Source: Phoronis australis
Taxonomy: Eukaryota; Phoronida; Phoronidae
Assembly (NCBI GenBank): GCA_002633005.1
Contig: NMRA01001100.1
Span: forward strand, 33,387-55,088
Direction of reading: 5' to 3'
Length of the DNA: 21,702 bases
Each line of letters begins with the position of its first letter. The stretch's first letter is position 1. The position numbers and the translations under genes are program-made. Shown here one piece after another: positions 20,235 to 21,702 of the stretch. The notes beneath the pieces were generated by a model that was not told the origin of the DNA, made no database searches, and saw nothing but the letters and a program-made list of their open reading frames with translations.

Positions 20235-20516
20235 GGACGAACTTCGATTGCAAAGTTGACGTTAAAGGACTTGACTATATTGGTGACGTCCACCAGGCCT
20301 ACACTGGACAAGAGTGCAGGCACTGGAATAGTCCTGAAGTTCAGCGGCACATGTCCACAAGCGCACGTTTAATAGGACCATATCGCACGTGGTCATTGGC
20401 CTCGCAAACGTCGAACCATTGTAGAAATCCGGATCATGAAGAGGACGGTCCTTGGTGTTACATACAAGCAGAGAATGTACCTTCGTGGCGTGTTTGTGAC
20501 ATCAGACTTTGTAGCA
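20235..20516 (+). CDS. Kringle-domain exon, copy 2
   Basis: A 282 nt phase 1-1 exon, with AG at 20233-20234 and a GTAAGT donor from 20517. It encodes a kringle with all six cysteines. Only three bases differ from the exon at 13510: one synonymous change (GTT/GTC, Val) and two replacements in the same short loop (N to S and T to A, MSTNTRL to MSTSARL). The last ~150 bp of the exon and the following intron start are identical to copy 1. Because both copies share strand and phase, transcripts could join them as tandem kringles, as in plasminogen-type proteins. They could also be parts of two paralogous genes, since flanking exons are not visible. Confidence 0.9.
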
Positions 20517-21624
20517 GTAAGTACTAGCACGATACACAATCAGATTTTCAAGCTCAGTGGTTGTGCAGTGTGATTGCATATACATCAAAAACTGCATTTC
20601 GTGTACTCCTGCTGACACGATTCCTATTCATATTTTAGTTTTATGTAATACTGAAATAAATGTAAAGATACTCCTACCGTCAAAGGAACAACTCAATCGT
20701 CTGTAGTACATTGATCAATTTGGTGTCTACGGAACGAACACGTAGATCAGCTACACAACAAGCTTGTCCGATACAAATATCGTCCATATCAGTGTGACGT
20801 TATTGTGCATGTTTCTGCATTTAGTAATATCAGAATGTGCCATAAACTTGCTGAAAATCATATTTTGAAAATACAAATGTATTCCGTCAAACATCGAAGT
20901 TTGAGGATAGTCCATCGTTTCCCCCTTTCGCTGTATTCAAAAATTGTCCAATTTGCACACTTCGATCTAGGAACTAAATGTACTCCCTTTCTTCACTCGC
21001 TCAATGGCTAACTGAATGCCAGGGGTAAGTTGGCGCTGGTTATAATTTCGATATATTTAATTGAAATAACTCAAGGACTAGGGCCAGTGGTGAAGTATTT
21101 TTTGTGATGATATATGTTTTTCACATTGATAACATTAGGGATTTAAAAGGAACCACAGTCTAATATATATTTGCGGAATGATAATTTAGATTCTGGAAAT
21201 GCCTAGACTATGTTTGAATCGGTTAAAATTTCAAGTAAATTGTGAGAGACAATGAATATCCTGCCACGGGTTTGTGGCAATGAGTTGAAAGTTGAAGTTG
21301 TATTAAACCTGAGTTGCATTTACAAAACCAACAGTTTCAGCGTTAGTCAACAGATAACCAGAGACAGCAGGTTATTGAATCAACGAGGATACCAGTTGCT
21401 GGGAGTGTCTCAGAAGAACACCGCAAGTCATGATCTATGCAGCACTGAGTGGAGCTTAGAACGTTTTGAGGTACCTGTACATTCAGAGCTAAGAAATGTG
21501 CTTTCGCCGAATTATGACAGTTTCCGTCTTCATAGTGGATTTTTTTACTTTTTGGACGTTTTTGTTTCTCTGAGGAGGAACTTTTTGCTCACTTTTCGGA
21601 ATGGGGGCTCGTTTCAACCTGCAA

Positions 21625-21655
21625 CCCCTGGATGAGCGCATGTGCACGCCAGGGG
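21625..21655. repeat. CCCCTGG/CCAGGGG hairpin, copy 2, enlarged loop
   Basis: The 7 bp stem is the same as in copy 1 (21625-21631 with 21649-21655), but the loop is 17 bases instead of 9, owing to an 8-base insertion (GAGCGCAT, or an equivalent placement). AATAAA follows at 21668-21673. Conservation of the stem while the loop changes is consistent with a folded element, although two copies are too few to prove it. Confidence 0.45.
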
Positions 21656-21702
21656 CTTACTCATGTTAATAAAGCGTGAACACTTGAGCATGAAATTAGC
21701 CA

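Larger units (their letters stand above)
18929..21702 (+). repeat. Segmental duplication, copy 2 (runs off the window end)
   Basis: This is the second copy of 12193-14971, same strand. Homology is still continuing at the last base of the window (21702 pairs with 14971), so the unit may be longer. The left edge is fused to gypsy copy B. Net small deletions relative to copy 1 lie in the left third (including 7 bp near 19998), and an 8 bp insertion lies near 21633. The core 20008-21540 is almost identical to copy 1. Confidence 0.95.

Overview
The window looks like genomic DNA from an animal, probably a marine or aquatic invertebrate; the exact group cannot be read from it. The evidence is split genes with canonical GT/AG introns, an AT-rich background, an APE-type LINE, Ty3/gypsy fragments, a probable Penelope-like remnant, a short inverted-repeat element, long CA/TA microsatellites, and a kringle domain encoded on one phase 1-1 exon. 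Two single-base gaps (n at 2004 and 17261) show an unfinished assembly. Most of the DNA is intronic, intergenic or transposon-derived, and only short exons can be supported.

Layout. 1-1144: no recognised gene. 1145-2160 (minus): probable 5' part of a gene for an acidic protein, with three candidate exons and a compact promoter holding a palindromic CRE and an E2F-like site. 3283-3370 (minus): an orphan exon, followed by a 210 bp MITE-like element at 3057-3266. 5180-5768: decayed Ty3/gypsy pol fragment. 6086-6566: possible LTR containing three 63 bp tandem repeats. 6756-10970: a nearly full-length, frameshifted LINE (ORF1, endonuclease, reverse transcriptase, C-terminal CCHC, 3' tail). 12193-14971: first copy of a ~2.8 kb segment with a complete kringle exon. 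14972-17226: nothing recognised. 17227-18002: microsatellites and a perfect 74 bp inverted repeat, probably a Penelope-like pLTR remnant with hammerhead-like sequence. 17990-18928: a second, longer copy of the gypsy fragment, joined directly to the second kringle segment (18929-21702, cut by the window end).

How it fits together. The order gypsy fragment then kringle segment occurs twice on the same strand, so a larger block was tandemly duplicated. In copy 1, ~6.4 kb including the LINE separates the two parts; in copy 2 they abut. The two kringle exons have the same phase and could be spliced together as tandem kringles of one protein, or belong to two paralogous genes. A ~1.5 kb core around the kringle exon is almost identical between copies (900 bp with no difference), while the flanks differ by several percent. 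This pattern suggests recent gene conversion or an assembly effect.
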